From Methylomonas rosea (GTDB lineage Bacteria > Pseudomonadota > Gammaproteobacteria > Methylococcales > Methylomonadaceae): DNA of 46,038 nt. Below are positions 37,262 to 45,506 of the stretch, piece after piece. The notes beneath the pieces were generated by a model that saw only the letters and a list, made by a program, of their open reading frames with translations, had not been told where the DNA came from and searched no databases. The position numbers were made by a program, and so were the translations under genes. The DNA is taken from NCBI RefSeq assembly GCF_024505055.1, contig NZ_JANIBL010000038.1, positions 1 to 46,038 of the forward strand, written 5' to 3'. How positions within the stretch are numbered: the stretch's first letter is position 1; every line of letters starts with the position of its first letter.

Positions 37262-38711
37262 TATTGCTGCTGCGGTGGCCAAAGGTCTCCCAGTAACGCA
37301 GCGCCGAACGCAGGTAAGCCCGGTAGGTTTCCCAGGAGCCGCCCCGCAACACCCGGTGTTCACATTCTTTCGGTTCCCAGGCGGTACCATCTTTCGGCGT
37401 ATTGACGTAATTTCCAGTATAACAATCCCGCACCCACTCCCAAACATTGCCTACCATGTGATACAAACCGAAGGCATTGGGTTTGATACGAGCATCATTC
37501 ACGGCTAGGGTTTTACCGTCAGAATTGTCCGAAAACCAAGCGTACTGCTCGGCATCGGCATTTCCCCAGAAAAAGTCACTCGTACTGCCTGCACGGGCGG
37601 CGTATTCCCATTCGGCCTCGCTGGGCAACCGGTAGCCGCCTGTGGTTTTAGCGTTGAGCCAACGAATATAGGCGACGGCATCTTCATAGCTGACGCACAC
37701 GACCGGACTAGTATCATTTAGTATGAAGCCTGGGTTTTGCCAATTGCTTTCGGCATTCATTGCAAACTCGGAGCCATTGGACACTCTACAACCAAAGGCG
37801 TCATACCCGTTTGCCTTGACGAACGCGGCAAACTCGGCTTGGGTCACTTCATATTTGCCGATGGAGAACGCGCCAAGTTTAACTTTATGGCGGGGCTTTT
37901 CGTCTTCGCTAGCTTTTGGGTCCTCTTCAGCCGACCCCATCCAAAACTCGCCGGCGGGTATCGTTATCATTTCGGGCTGTTTTATCGAGGACGGGGTCTT
38001 TTCCGAATCTTTCTGGGTGACCAGAAGCTGCGCAGGCTCGGGATTTACCAGTTGCACTGGGCCGTTTAACAGTGGCGATTTCTCAGACGACGGAGTCAAA
38101 GGATTGTTTTTGCTACTTTCCAAAACAGATGTGTCTACACCATCAGGCGCGCGATTCAACACCGAATAAAAGTCGTAAAACACTACTCCGATGATAAGCG
38201 CTGTTGCAACAGCCAATCCCAGCGCCAATTTGCCGCGTTTTAGCTTCTCCGGCAGATCAAACTCGGCGGTTTGAGTGGTTTGCACTTCAGAGATTGAGGC
38301 GTCAAAGCCTGCGTGTGTTTGCCCCAACCGTTGCCGGATAGCGTTACACAAGGCTACAAAGGCAGGATCATTACTGTCACCGCGCCAGTTGGAAAAGTCT
38401 TCAGTATGAACTGCGCGAAAGGCGATGGGCGGATCGACTAGCTCGAATAATATCGGAAGTAAGATTCGCCGTTCGCGGCCTATCGTTGCCTCACCGCGTA
38501 CCCAGTCGGAGTGTTTGGCCGCGCTGGACCAGCCCACTATCATGCAGCCGGTTCTTTCGATAGCTAGTTCGATCACTTCATCGACATCATGGCCGACCTG
38601 AATAGACGAGCGATCCCAAAATACCGACCAGCCTTGATTTTCCAGGGCAAGTGCCAGCAGTTTAGCCTTGGCTACGTCTTCTCTGGCATAACTCAGGAAT
38701 ATGTCGGCCAC
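37230..38711 (-). CDS. TIR domain, membrane helix and SUMF1/FGE domain (anchored)
   Basis: 493 residues. The TIR domain is at about 1-135, with candidate catalytic Glu74 (SDWVRGEA). A single membrane helix lies at about 161-180 (LALGLAVATALIIGVVFYDF). A Ser/Pro-rich linker leads to a SUMF1/FGE fold at about 250-490 (PAGEFWMGSAEEDP; LPSEAEWEYAARAGS; NVWEWVRDC; LRGGSW). Topology would put TIR in the cytoplasm and the lectin-like domain in the periplasm. It shares its start (MADIFLSYAR) and end (GFRLAQDLP) with the neighbour but differs widely between. It is the upstream member of the leftward pair, 378 bp before the next start. Confidence 0.85.
   Translation of the reverse strand: MADIFLSYAREDVAKAKLLALALENQGWSVFWDRSSIQVGHDVDEVIELAIERTGCMIVGWSSAAKHSDWVRGEATIGRERRILLPILFELVDPPIAFRAVHTEDFSNWRGDSNDPAFVALCNAIRQRLGQTHAGFDASISEVQTTQTAEFDLPEKLKRGKLALGLAVATALIIGVVFYDFYSVLNRAPDGVDTSVLESSKNNPLTPSSEKSPLLNGPVQLVNPEPAQLLVTQKDSEKTPSSIKQPEMITIPAGEFWMGSAEEDPKASEDEKPRHKVKLGAFSIGKYEVTQAEFAAFVKANGYDAFGCRVSNGSEFAMNAESNWQNPGFILNDTSPVVCVSYEDAVAYIRWLNAKTTGGYRLPSEAEWEYAARAGSTSDFFWGNADAEQYAWFSDNSDGKTLAVNDARIKPNAFGLYHMVGNVWEWVRDCYTGNYVNTPKDGTAWEPKECEHRVLRGGSWETYRAYLRSALRYWETFGHRSSNIGFRLAQDLP
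37260..37331 (-). other. Candidate variable region of TIR-SUMF1 protein B
   Basis: 24 codons between GGSW and GFRL, equal in length to the partner at 35649-35720. It is rich in aromatic and Ser/Thr/Arg codons (for example TAC, ACC, CGC, AGC), as expected when adenines of AAC-type template codons are replaced. Confidence 0.45.
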
Positions 38712-38986
38712 TTAGACCCCGGTATTTGGAAATTGATAGTTTGCGGATTGTAATGCAAAAAATGCGGAACGGCGCGCGCCGCTGTGGCTGCGCGCTAACG
38801 CGGCGGGACAATGCCGTTGAGTTGAGGTTTGCTGTGGCAACTTCCCCTCTGTGGAAAAGAGGGGGGTTAGGGGGAGATTTTATGACTAAATCCCCCTCGA
38901 TCCCCCTTGTGCCCTGCGGGTACTTTTTCAAAGGGGGAAGCAGCTTGCCTTAACGTAGTTGTACTGTCGGCAGAGGGAATGAGATA
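38712..38986. other. Intergenic region with REP doublet
   Basis: 275 bp between the second TIR gene start and the slyD stop. No gene. It holds a GC-rich stretch at about 38768-38816 and the inverted REP pair listed separately; the TIR gene promoter should lie near 38712-38800. Confidence 0.5.
38841..38941. repeat. Inverted pair of REP-like units
   Basis: The left unit starts CTTCCCCTCT with GAAAAGAGGGG and ends GGGGGAGATTT. The right unit is an inverted version (AAATCCCCCT ... CTTTTTCAAAGGGGGAAG) with a short insert (GTGCCCTGCGGGTA) in its middle. The unit at 2684-2722 is a third member. The layout is like a bacterial interspersed mosaic element. Confidence 0.65.
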
Positions 38987-39463
38987 TTAGTGGTGGCAGC
39001 CTGCACCGTGGATATGCCCATGGGCCATTTCATCGGCAGTGGCTGGTCTGACGGCGATAATTTCCACGTCAAAGGTCAAATCTTCGCCAGCTAAGGGATG
39101 GTTGCCGTCGATGGTGACATCGTCGCCGTCGATTTCGACGATGGTGATGATGCCGGGGCCATGGCTAACGTCGGCGTGAAATTGCATGCCAATATCGATA
39201 TCCATACCGTCGAACATTTTTTTGGAGACCACTTGGATCATCTCTTCGGAGACTTCACCGTAGGCCTGGTCTGCAGCGATGGTGACGTTGAATTTGTCGC
39301 CGGCTTGCTTGCCAGCTAACGCAGCTTCTAGTCCGGAGATAATGTTGCCCGCGCCATGCAAATACAACAAAGGCTCTTCGCCTCTGGAACTATCCAGCTG
39401 CTCACCGTCTTGGTTGGTTAAGGTATAATGGATGGTAACGGCTGTTTTGTCTGTGATTTGCAT
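38987..39463 (-). CDS. slyD: FKBP-type peptidyl-prolyl isomerase SlyD
   Basis: 158 residues. It catalyses prolyl isomerisation and acts as a chaperone in the cytoplasm. The FKBP part reads VTIHYTLTNQDGEQLDSS and the insert-in-flap domain covers about 75-120 (AYGEVSEEMIQVV). The C-terminal tail HGHIHGAGCHH is a short metal-binding tail, shorter than that of E. coli SlyD, which supplies nickel for hydrogenase. It is divergent from greB. Confidence 0.93.
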   Translation of the reverse strand: MQITDKTAVTIHYTLTNQDGEQLDSSRGEEPLLYLHGAGNIISGLEAALAGKQAGDKFNVTIAADQAYGEVSEEMIQVVSKKMFDGMDIDIGMQFHADVSHGPGIITIVEIDGDDVTIDGNHPLAGEDLTFDVEIIAVRPATADEMAHGHIHGAGCHH

Positions 39464-39520
39464 AAGCGTCTTCGCTGGATGAAAAAAGCCGACATCATAT
39501 AACCTTTTTCCCGAAAAAAC

Positions 39521-40012
39521 ATGTCACGCTGGCGACCGCCCCGCCCTAAATCTTCGCCGTACATCACCGCCGAAGGCTATCGCACACTGGAAACCGAACT
39601 GAAACAGCTCTGGGAACGCCGCAAGGACGTCACCATTGCCTTGACGGCGGCGGCGGCAGAGGGCGACCGGTCTGAGAACGCCGAGTATATCTACCGGAAG
39701 AAAGAACTGCGGGAAATCGACCGGCGCATTCATTATCTGCAGAAACGTTTGCCGTCTCTGACTGTGGTGTCCGAAAAGCCGGCTAATCGGAATCAGGTGT
39801 TTTTCGGCGCCTGGGTGACCTTGGAAACCATGGACGGCGACGAAATCACTTATCGCATCGTCGGCGCAGATGAAATCGATACCACGGGCGGCTTGATCAG
39901 CCTGGATTCGCCGCTGGCTAAGGCGCTATTGAAGAAAAATCTGGATGACGAAATAGCAGTCCGTTACGCCGAGCAGGAAACGCGGTATTACATTACCGCA
40001 ATCCGTTACTGA
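39521..40012 (+). CDS. greB: Transcription elongation factor GreB
   Basis: 163 residues. It restarts stalled RNA polymerase by cleaving backtracked RNA. The N-terminal coiled coil carries the acidic tip region GDRSENAEYIYRKKELREID, and the C-terminal FKBP-like domain includes ITYRIVGADEID. The N-terminal SRWRPPRPKSSPYIT is the GreB type rather than GreA. It starts the greB, small membrane protein, GGCT and dtd run. Confidence 0.94.
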   Translation: MSRWRPPRPKSSPYITAEGYRTLETELKQLWERRKDVTIALTAAAAEGDRSENAEYIYRKKELREIDRRIHYLQKRLPSLTVVSEKPANRNQVFFGAWVTLETMDGDEITYRIVGADEIDTTGGLISLDSPLAKALLKKNLDDEIAVRYAEQETRYYITAIRY

Positions 40013-40018
40013 AAACCT

Positions 40019-40183
40019 ATGAGCACGCAAGCCTCGTTTACACGTTTGAAATGGTTCGTGATCATCCTGCTGCTGACTATTGTAGAAATCGGTCCGATTC
40101 CGCTACTGGGATTGACCATGCTGTATATCATTGCTATCCGTCCACGCTGGTTCAAGGAATTGGTCGACCGCATTTATTCATGA
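40019..40183 (+). CDS. Small membrane protein, 54 residues
   Basis: A 55-codon frame starts at ATG 40019, six bases after the greB stop, and ends at the TGA at 40183, where ATGA overlaps the next start. The protein is MSTQASFTRLKW, one membrane helix (FVIILLLTIVEIGPIPLLGL, then TMLYIIAI) and a basic end (RPRWFKELVDRIYS). Its position, overlap and membrane character argue for a real gene. I do not recognise a family. Confidence 0.7.
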   Translation: MSTQASFTRLKWFVIILLLTIVEIGPIPLLGLTMLYIIAIRPRWFKELVDRIYS

Positions 40184-40590
40184 CACAAACGCAATACCTG
40201 TTTGTTTATGGCACTCTGCGCAGAAATCGCCAAAATCAACGCCAACACCCCTTTCTCGACGCTTGCGATTTCATCAGCAGCGCATCCGCGTTCGGCGAAT
40301 TATACGAAATCTCTGGCTATCCCGGCGCTATCGCTGGTGGAACCGCTCTAATCACAGGTGAAATTTACTTGATGCAAGACCCAGAGCGAACGCTGTCGGC
40401 TCTTGATATTTACGAAGAATGCGCCGCACATTTTCCGCAGCCACATGAATACATCCGCCGTGAGTTACAGGTAAGTTTGCCAGGTGGACAAACCGTTTCT
40501 GCTTGGATCTATCTTTACAATCGGTCGCTGGACGGATTAATACGTATCGACGACGGCGACTATCTTAACTATCTGCAGGAACACTCATGA
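40180..40590 (+). CDS. Gamma-glutamylcyclotransferase-like protein
   Basis: 136 residues from the ATG at 40180. It belongs to the GGCT/AIG2-like fold: FVYGTLRR near the start is the conserved loop, followed by FGELYEISGYPGAI, ITGEIY and LDIYEEC with a likely catalytic Glu. The frame is open to 40051, but the earlier start would overlap the 54-residue gene completely and adds no fold. Both ends overlap neighbours by four bases. Substrate is unknown; a gamma-glutamyl-amine or peptide is likely. Confidence 0.82.
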   Translation: MTQTQYLFVYGTLRRNRQNQRQHPFLDACDFISSASAFGELYEISGYPGAIAGGTALITGEIYLMQDPERTLSALDIYEECAAHFPQPHEYIRRELQVSLPGGQTVSAWIYLYNRSLDGLIRIDDGDYLNYLQEHS

Positions 40591-41033
40591 TCAGCATTAT
40601 CCAGCGCGTCACCCAAGCCAAAGTCACGGTAAACGGTATCGACATCGGCGTGATCGGCACCGGCATTATGGCGCTGGTAGCGGTTGAAAATGCCGATACG
40701 CCCAAGCAAGCCGACCGCTTGCTGGAACGGATTTTAAATTACCGAATCTTTGCGGACGCCGACGACAAAATGAATCTGAGTTTGCGCGATATTCAGGGTG
40801 GGCTGCTGCTGGTACCGCAATTTACCTTGGCGGCCAACACCGATAGCGGCAACCGGCCCAGTTTTGCCTCGGCGGCTCCACCTGAAATGGGCCGTGAGTT
40901 ATTCGCTTATATACAAAAGCGCGCGCTGGAGATATACCCATCCAGCCAATTCGGCGAATTTGGCGCCGACATGAAAGTGGCATTGGTCAACGATGGGCCG
41001 GTGACGTTTACGCTGCGTTGTCTGGAAAAGTAA
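40587..41033 (+). CDS. dtd: D-aminoacyl-tRNA deacylase
   Basis: 148 residues. It removes D-amino acids from tRNA. Signatures are the start MISIIQRVTQAKV, the motif VPQFTLAANTDSGNRPSF and VNDGPVTF, which holds the Gly-Pro of the active site. In many members the first motif is SQFTL; here Pro replaces Ser, a variation I note without reading it as loss of function. It overlaps the GGCT gene by four bases and ends the greB run. Confidence 0.94.
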   Translation: MISIIQRVTQAKVTVNGIDIGVIGTGIMALVAVENADTPKQADRLLERILNYRIFADADDKMNLSLRDIQGGLLLVPQFTLAANTDSGNRPSFASAAPPEMGRELFAYIQKRALEIYPSSQFGEFGADMKVALVNDGPVTFTLRCLEK

Positions 41034-41121
41034 TCCTGTATCACCCCGTTTACTCCGACGCTTTGGGTCAAGCCAAGCCCATATTTGAATCAACATCCGT
41101 AAGACCCGTGCGCCTACCGAT

Positions 41122-41155
41122 AAATATAACTGTGTTAAATAACACAATTATATTT
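41122..41155. promoter_or_regulatory. 34-bp AT-rich dyad, probable operator
   Basis: AAATATAA and TTATATTT are the outer arms, TGTGTTA and TAACACA the inner arms, around a two-base centre, with a single mismatch (C at 41130, A at 41147). It overlaps the -35 of a candidate promoter for the lipoprotein gene, so a repressor or activator site is likely. A hairpin in the dtd 3' region is the alternative. Confidence 0.6.
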
Positions 41156-41183
41156 GCCTAACATGCACCTTCCCCCCTACAAT
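41154..41183 (+). promoter_or_regulatory. Candidate sigma-70 promoter of the His/Cys-rich lipoprotein
   Basis: TTGCCT at 41154-41159 and TACAAT at 41178-41183 have a gap of 18 bp. The -10 is 33 bp before the ATG at 41217. The operator-like dyad ends at the -35. Confidence 0.4.
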
Positions 41184-41216
41184 TGCGCCACATTAATTAC
41201 CAAACGAGAAATACAT

Positions 41217-41783
41217 ATGAAACTTCAACATTTGCTAATCGCCTTAACCTTGCCGGCTTTGCTAACCCTGACAGGATGCGAATCGGCAAAACCGGTCGAA
41301 GCAACTGCTGAGCCTGCGGTAGTGGCGCCAGCAACCGCTGTACCGGCTGAAACTGCTGCCCCCGCGCCAGCCGCACCCGCCATGTCACCGGAACATTGCG
41401 CTAAACATAAAGCCGATGCCGCAGCACATAACTGCGTCGAGCATTGCGCCAAACACAAAGGTAAAAAAGGCAAAGCTTGCCTGAAACATTGCGCCGATAA
41501 AGCGGCAGCGGAACACGATTGCACGAAACATTGCTCTGATCACCCAGGTGCTAAAGACAAAGTCTGTGCCCAACATTGCGCGCAAGATGCCAATGCCAGC
41601 GCCCACCAATGCGGCACCGAGCATTGTGCGCATCACGAAGCCGCCGCTGCCGCCAATTGCAGCAGCCACCATTGCGCCCATCACCAAGGCGGCGCAGCCC
41701 ATGATTGCAGTGCGGATCATTGCAAAAAGCACGGCGGTGACATGGCCGATTGCTGCGGCTCCGCGCATAAATGCGATAAGTAA
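41217..41783 (+). CDS. His/Cys-rich lipoprotein, putative metal binding
   Basis: 188 residues from the ATG at 41217. The lipobox LTGC ends the signal peptide (about residues 1-18). An Ala/Pro-rich stretch of about 40 residues follows. The rest is a run of imperfect HC-x-x-H units (such as EHCAKHK, KHCADK, HHCAHHQ). After the lipid Cys I count 18 Cys and 22 His. Binding of copper, zinc or another soft metal is inferred from composition; the family is not recognised. The protein would sit on the inner face of the outer membrane or on the inner membrane. An earlier ATG at 41163 lies within the promoter area. Confidence 0.8.
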   Translation: MKLQHLLIALTLPALLTLTGCESAKPVEATAEPAVVAPATAVPAETAAPAPAAPAMSPEHCAKHKADAAAHNCVEHCAKHKGKKGKACLKHCADKAAAEHDCTKHCSDHPGAKDKVCAQHCAQDANASAHQCGTEHCAHHEAAAAANCSSHHCAHHQGGAAHDCSADHCKKHGGDMADCCGSAHKCDK

Positions 41784-41803
41784 TTTGTAATCTCAGATCA
41801 GAT

Positions 41804-41847
41804 TCGGGTTTAACTGCGGCGACTACACCATCCGCAGTTAAACCCGA
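41804..41847. terminator. 16-bp perfect inverted repeat after the lipoprotein gene
   Basis: TCGGGTTTAACTGCGG at 41804-41819 pairs fully with CCGCAGTTAAACCCGA at 41832-41847 around a 12-base loop. There is no U-run, so it may end transcription poorly or stabilise the 3' end. Confidence 0.5.
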
Positions 41848-42052
41848 TCAAACAAATCCCGCTCTTCGGGCTTGCCCTAGCCCTTCAAAAAGTCCAATAC
41901 CACGCTTCTCCGGACGGCTAGACTAGCCGCCAACTTATTCAACAGCCGACAAGTGCATCTTTTAGATTGCCGAATAGCTTATATCTGCGCTAAATTCTCA
42001 AATCAGGCCACAACAGGCCGCCAGACATTTTTATTCAGCAATAGAGGACCTC

Positions 42053-42565
42053 ATGGCCGAATCCAATCAAAATCCCGCTATCGCCGCCGCGATCATTGGT
42101 GTAATCGGTTCGATCAGCGTCGCCATCATCTCTAACTGGGATAAATTGACTGGACAGCAAAAGACCGCCGAATCGCCCCCGACGCAGCAAATCGCGACGG
42201 CAACTTATCCACCGCTTGCCAAGACAAAACCCGCAGTAGTGGAGACTTTGCCGGTCATCGACATCAGCGGCGACTGGTATAACCCCGCCGCGCCGAGTGC
42301 GGGCGGCACCCACATCGACCAACGGAGCGACAGTTTTGAATTCCAGGGGTGGGGGATGCTAGCGCAAGGCGTAGGCTACACATCAAAGGGAAGCGGCAAT
42401 CTGATCAATCAAACCCTGACTTACGATTACACTGCACAGTACCAAAACGGCTGGGTATCGAAGGGTAATTGCACCGGCACGGTAACGCCGAACGGCGCGA
42501 AGATTACCGCGACTTGCACCGATACCATCATGGGTACCTATGTGTCCGCCGGCGTGCGGCAATAA
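42053..42565 (+). CDS. Membrane-anchored protein of unknown function
   Basis: 170 residues with a good ribosome site (GAGG five bases before the ATG). A hydrophobic segment at about 9-26 (AIAAAIIGVIGSISVAII) anchors the protein. A Pro/Gln/Thr-rich linker is followed by a beta-rich domain from about 75 (ISGDWYNP; FEFQGWGMLAQGVGY; GTVTPNGAKITATC). Cys139 and Cys155 could form a disulfide outside the cytoplasm. The tail resembles small ligand- or lipid-binding beta folds, but no family is recognised. Confidence 0.65.
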   Translation: MAESNQNPAIAAAIIGVIGSISVAIISNWDKLTGQQKTAESPPTQQIATATYPPLAKTKPAVVETLPVIDISGDWYNPAAPSAGGTHIDQRSDSFEFQGWGMLAQGVGYTSKGSGNLINQTLTYDYTAQYQNGWVSKGNCTGTVTPNGAKITATCTDTIMGTYVSAGVRQ

Positions 42566-42626
42566 GCTGGACAAGGCACAGACAACGACTCGCGAGGAAT
42601 GGCTGTCTGTCCTTGAACTAAAACAT

Positions 42627-43022
42627 CTAGCGAATGGCTAACAACGCTCTTAACACATCGACCCGGCTGATCATGCCGACAAACTGATCGTTTTGAAAAA
42701 CCGGGAAACTCCTGGTCGGCGATTCCTGAAATTTGCTGGCAACATCCACGAGACTGGCATCGGCATTAACAAATTGAGGGTCTTTGCTCATGAACTCCCC
42801 GACTTTTCCGGCCATGCTTTGGTTGTAAGCGGATTCGACAAACACTTTCATGCCGTCTTTTTCGGAAAATATCCCCACCAACTTACCTTGCTGGTCCACA
42901 ACCGGCACGCTAGTCACTTTGTGGTCCAGTAAGATTTTAACCGCCTGAGAAATTTCGGTATCGGGGGTAACGGTAACGATTTTGGTCGACATATAATCGA
43001 CTACAGCTATTTTGGCTAGCAT
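42627..43022 (-). CDS. CBS-domain pair protein
   Basis: 131 residues made of two CBS repeats (about 7-62 and 72-128). Signatures are STKIVTVTPDTEISQAVKIL, SVPVVDQQGKLVGIFS and FPVFQNDQFVGMIS. Such pairs bind adenosine nucleotides and regulate partner proteins. There is no partner domain, so it acts alone or on another protein. The function is unknown. Confidence 0.88.
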   Translation of the reverse strand: MLAKIAVVDYMSTKIVTVTPDTEISQAVKILLDHKVTSVPVVDQQGKLVGIFSEKDGMKVFVESAYNQSMAGKVGEFMSKDPQFVNADASLVDVASKFQESPTRSFPVFQNDQFVGMISRVDVLRALLAIR

Positions 43023-43445
43023 GGTGTACCTCCTGTTATTATTTTTTATTCTACGGTTGGACAGCCATGCAAGCGACCGGTTCAGCGATCAGCTAACTTC
43101 TGCCCTATGCGATTATTATAAAAATTCCCCGCACTAGCTAGCTTTATTATTCCCGGCAACATGGAAGCAACGGCTACCGAAATACGTAGCGATTTCGGCG
43201 TCGGAAACCAAGTCCGGGATAACTGGCTAATCCGCTATTTACCCCAGCCGCCAATTCCCTGTAACGGCTATTTCCAAGAACGCGGGAGTTCTCTACCGGG
43301 CCTTTGGCAATTGCGCCCCCACCCGCGCGGGAACACGACACTCAAGGGTCGGGCTAATACGCTACAAAATGACTGTGCAGCTCGCGTATCAGTCTAAACT
43401 TGTCAAACCGCACATTGACGTTTCTGCTGAATATGGATACCCCTT
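43023..43445. other. Intergenic region, no gene seen
   Basis: 423 bp between the CBS gene start and the PilZ-fused receptor. A frame at 43161-43397 has no recognised content. The segment is ordinary in composition; promoters for both neighbours must lie in it. Confidence 0.45.
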
Positions 43446-45476
43446 ATGCTTAACCCCCTTAGTAATCACTCCGGCCCCCAGGATTTTTCCTTACGCAAAC
43501 TGTTGACCGTATTGACTGCCACGGTCGCTCTACTACTGGTGGTCGGTAATCTATTTGTTTGGATCAGCCATGACAAACTACAAACAGCGGAAGCCGAAAA
43601 ACAGCGTCTGATAAACGCTACCCTGGCGTTTAAAAATGTTCGCTATCACGTAGTGCAAATCCAGCAATTTCTTACCGATGCGTCAGCGGTAGGTGAAGAC
43701 GATTACAGCGAGGCCTTAGCGGAAAAAAACGCCGCTCATGCGGAACTGACGAGTTTACTGACGATGATGCCGGACATGAAGCTGGCGATTAAAGATGCCG
43801 ATAACGCCGTGAGTGAGCTTTACGCCACCGGCGAACGCATGGCGGACGCTTATTTTCAGCAAGGTCGGGAAGCCGGCAACCTGATCATGAAAGCCCCGGC
43901 GGATGGCTTCGATGCGGCCTCGGAAATTCTGGCCAACAAACTCAATCAGCTTGCCGGCACCTTGGAACAACAAGCCAACGCCGCCTCGCAGCAGCAAAAC
44001 CAGATGCAAAGCCAAATGTTCACGGTCAGCGCCACGGTTGCCGGCCTGGCTTTGTTATTGATCGTGTCCGCAAATGTCTGGCTGATGCGAAAATTATTTA
44101 CCGTACTGGGCGGCGAACCCAGCTATGCGTCGAAAATAGCCGGCAGTATCGCCAAGGGCCAGCTAGACATCAACGTCGCTACCGAGAAAAACGATACCAG
44201 CAGTCTATTGGCGATTATGAAGCTGATGGGCCAGGAACTGACCAGTCATATGCGCGAGATCAACGCGGTTAGCAAGCAAATCGGCCAGTCTTCCTACCAA
44301 ATATCCAATATCTCCGGCGGTATTTCCAATGCCAACCGCTCGGAACAAGCTCGCTCATCCGAGGTAAAAACCGCCACTGAACAATTACGTACCACCACCG
44401 AAGAAGTCGAACGCTTTTCCGTAGAAATCCGCCACCGCACCCAGGAAACGCAAAACACCGCGCAAAAAGGCATCGTCGCCGTTAACGAAAATCTGGATGA
44501 AATGCGCCGGGTTGTGAAAGAAGTGGAAAGCGCGGAAGCGAAAACCCTGGCGTTGCGCCAAGCCAATCGGCAAATTCAGGATATTACCACCACCATCCGC
44601 AACATCACCGAGCAAACCAATCTATTGGCCTTAAACGCCGCCATCGAAGCCGCCAGAGCCGGCGAATACGGCAGAGGCTTTGCGGTGGTAGCCGATGAAG
44701 TGCGCAAATTGGCGCAAAACGCCTCCAGCGCTACCGCCGAAATCGCCAGTATTATTGGGGAACTAACCAAAATCATAGAAGAAAACACGCACGCGATGGG
44801 TTCCATCATCCAGACCACCAAACAAGGTATGGAAAAAGCCGAAACCACCAGCATAGTCATTAACGAGATTGTCGACCAGATAGCGGAAAACGCGGGTACC
44901 GCGCAACAAATTTCCATGGTCGCTCAACACCAACTGGACAATGTCAACCAGTTGCAAGCCAGAGTGCAAGCTTTGTTCGAGGCGTTGGGACAAAACGAAT
45001 CCAAGGTGCACATCACCCGGACTATCAGCGACGATCTCTATGTGGTCACCGAAAAAATGCGCACCATGCTCGAGCACTTCAGTTTCGATGCGCAGTGGAC
45101 TGCCAAACCCGCCGCCAACGAACATCGCAAATTCCCACGCAGCAGCCACTATTTGCTGGCGCATATCGAAATCAACGATTTGGTGCTTGACGGGGTCACC
45201 GCCGATTTCAGCATGTCCGGCGCCTGTCTGCGCTTACCTGTGGCACTGCCCTGCCCGCTAAACAGCGCCATTGCCGTTCAGCTACGCATTCCTTACGACA
45301 ATATCCAGCAATATGAAACCCAACTACCGCTGGAGCTTACATGTACCCTAGTCTGGCACAAAGCCGTGGACGGCGAACACCACTACGGCGTCAAATTCAA
45401 TGAGTTCATGCCGCCGGAAACGGCGCAGAGCTTGAAAGCCTGTTTCGCCTTTTTCAACCACTCCGCAACCTATTAG
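43446..45476 (+). CDS. Methyl-accepting chemotaxis protein with C-terminal PilZ domain
   Basis: 676 residues. Membrane segments lie at about 18-38 and 195-213 ([21 protein letters not shown]), with a helical periplasmic domain of ~155 residues between them. The signalling domain has a canonical tip ([21 protein letters not shown]). From about residue 555 a PilZ domain follows: the RxxxR-type HRKFPR and the DFSMSG motif are both present, as needed for c-di-GMP binding. The receptor thus can couple second-messenger level to chemotactic output. It is alone, far from the che operon. The start has only a weak ribosome site. Confidence 0.9.
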   Translation: MLNPLSNHSGPQDFSLRKLLTVLTATVALLLVVGNLFVWISHDKLQTAEAEKQRLINATLAFKNVRYHVVQIQQFLTDASAVGEDDYSEALAEKNAAHAELTSLLTMMPDMKLAIKDADNAVSELYATGERMADAYFQQGREAGNLIMKAPADGFDAASEILANKLNQLAGTLEQQANAASQQQNQMQSQMFTVSATVAGLALLLIVSANVWLMRKLFTVLGGEPSYASKIAGSIAKGQLDINVATEKNDTSSLLAIMKLMGQELTSHMREINAVSKQIGQSSYQISNISGGISNANRSEQARSSEVKTATEQLRTTTEEVERFSVEIRHRTQETQNTAQKGIVAVNENLDEMRRVVKEVESAEAKTLALRQANRQIQDITTTIRNITEQTNLLALNAAIEAARAGEYGRGFAVVADEVRKLAQNASSATAEIASIIGELTKIIEENTHAMGSIIQTTKQGMEKAETTSIVINEIVDQIAENAGTAQQISMVAQHQLDNVNQLQARVQALFEALGQNESKVHITRTISDDLYVVTEKMRTMLEHFSFDAQWTAKPAANEHRKFPRSSHYLLAHIEINDLVLDGVTADFSMSGACLRLPVALPCPLNSAIAVQLRIPYDNIQQYETQLPLELTCTLVWHKAVDGEHHYGVKFNEFMPPETAQSLKACFAFFNHSATY

Positions 45477-45506
45477 CCACGGTTTGAAAGTACTCGGCTC
45501 AAAAGC

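Noticed and set aside
35619..38711. Search for a reverse transcriptase, accessory protein or template repeat for a local DGR
   Set aside because: No frame in the window shows reverse transcriptase motifs, and no adenine-rich copy of the variable region was found; any DGR must be elsewhere.
35619..38711. Sulfatase-activating formylglycine-generating enzyme function for the SUMF1 domains
   Set aside because: No sulfatase is nearby and the paired active-site Cys are not apparent; the N-terminal TIR points to a sensor.
41554..41783. CRISPR-like periodicity in the lipoprotein gene
   Set aside because: The repeating pattern comes from HC-x-x-H codons in an open frame; units are imperfect and of unequal length.
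43161..43397. 78-codon plus-strand frame
   Set aside because: No ribosome site, no conserved-looking features; treated as intergenic.
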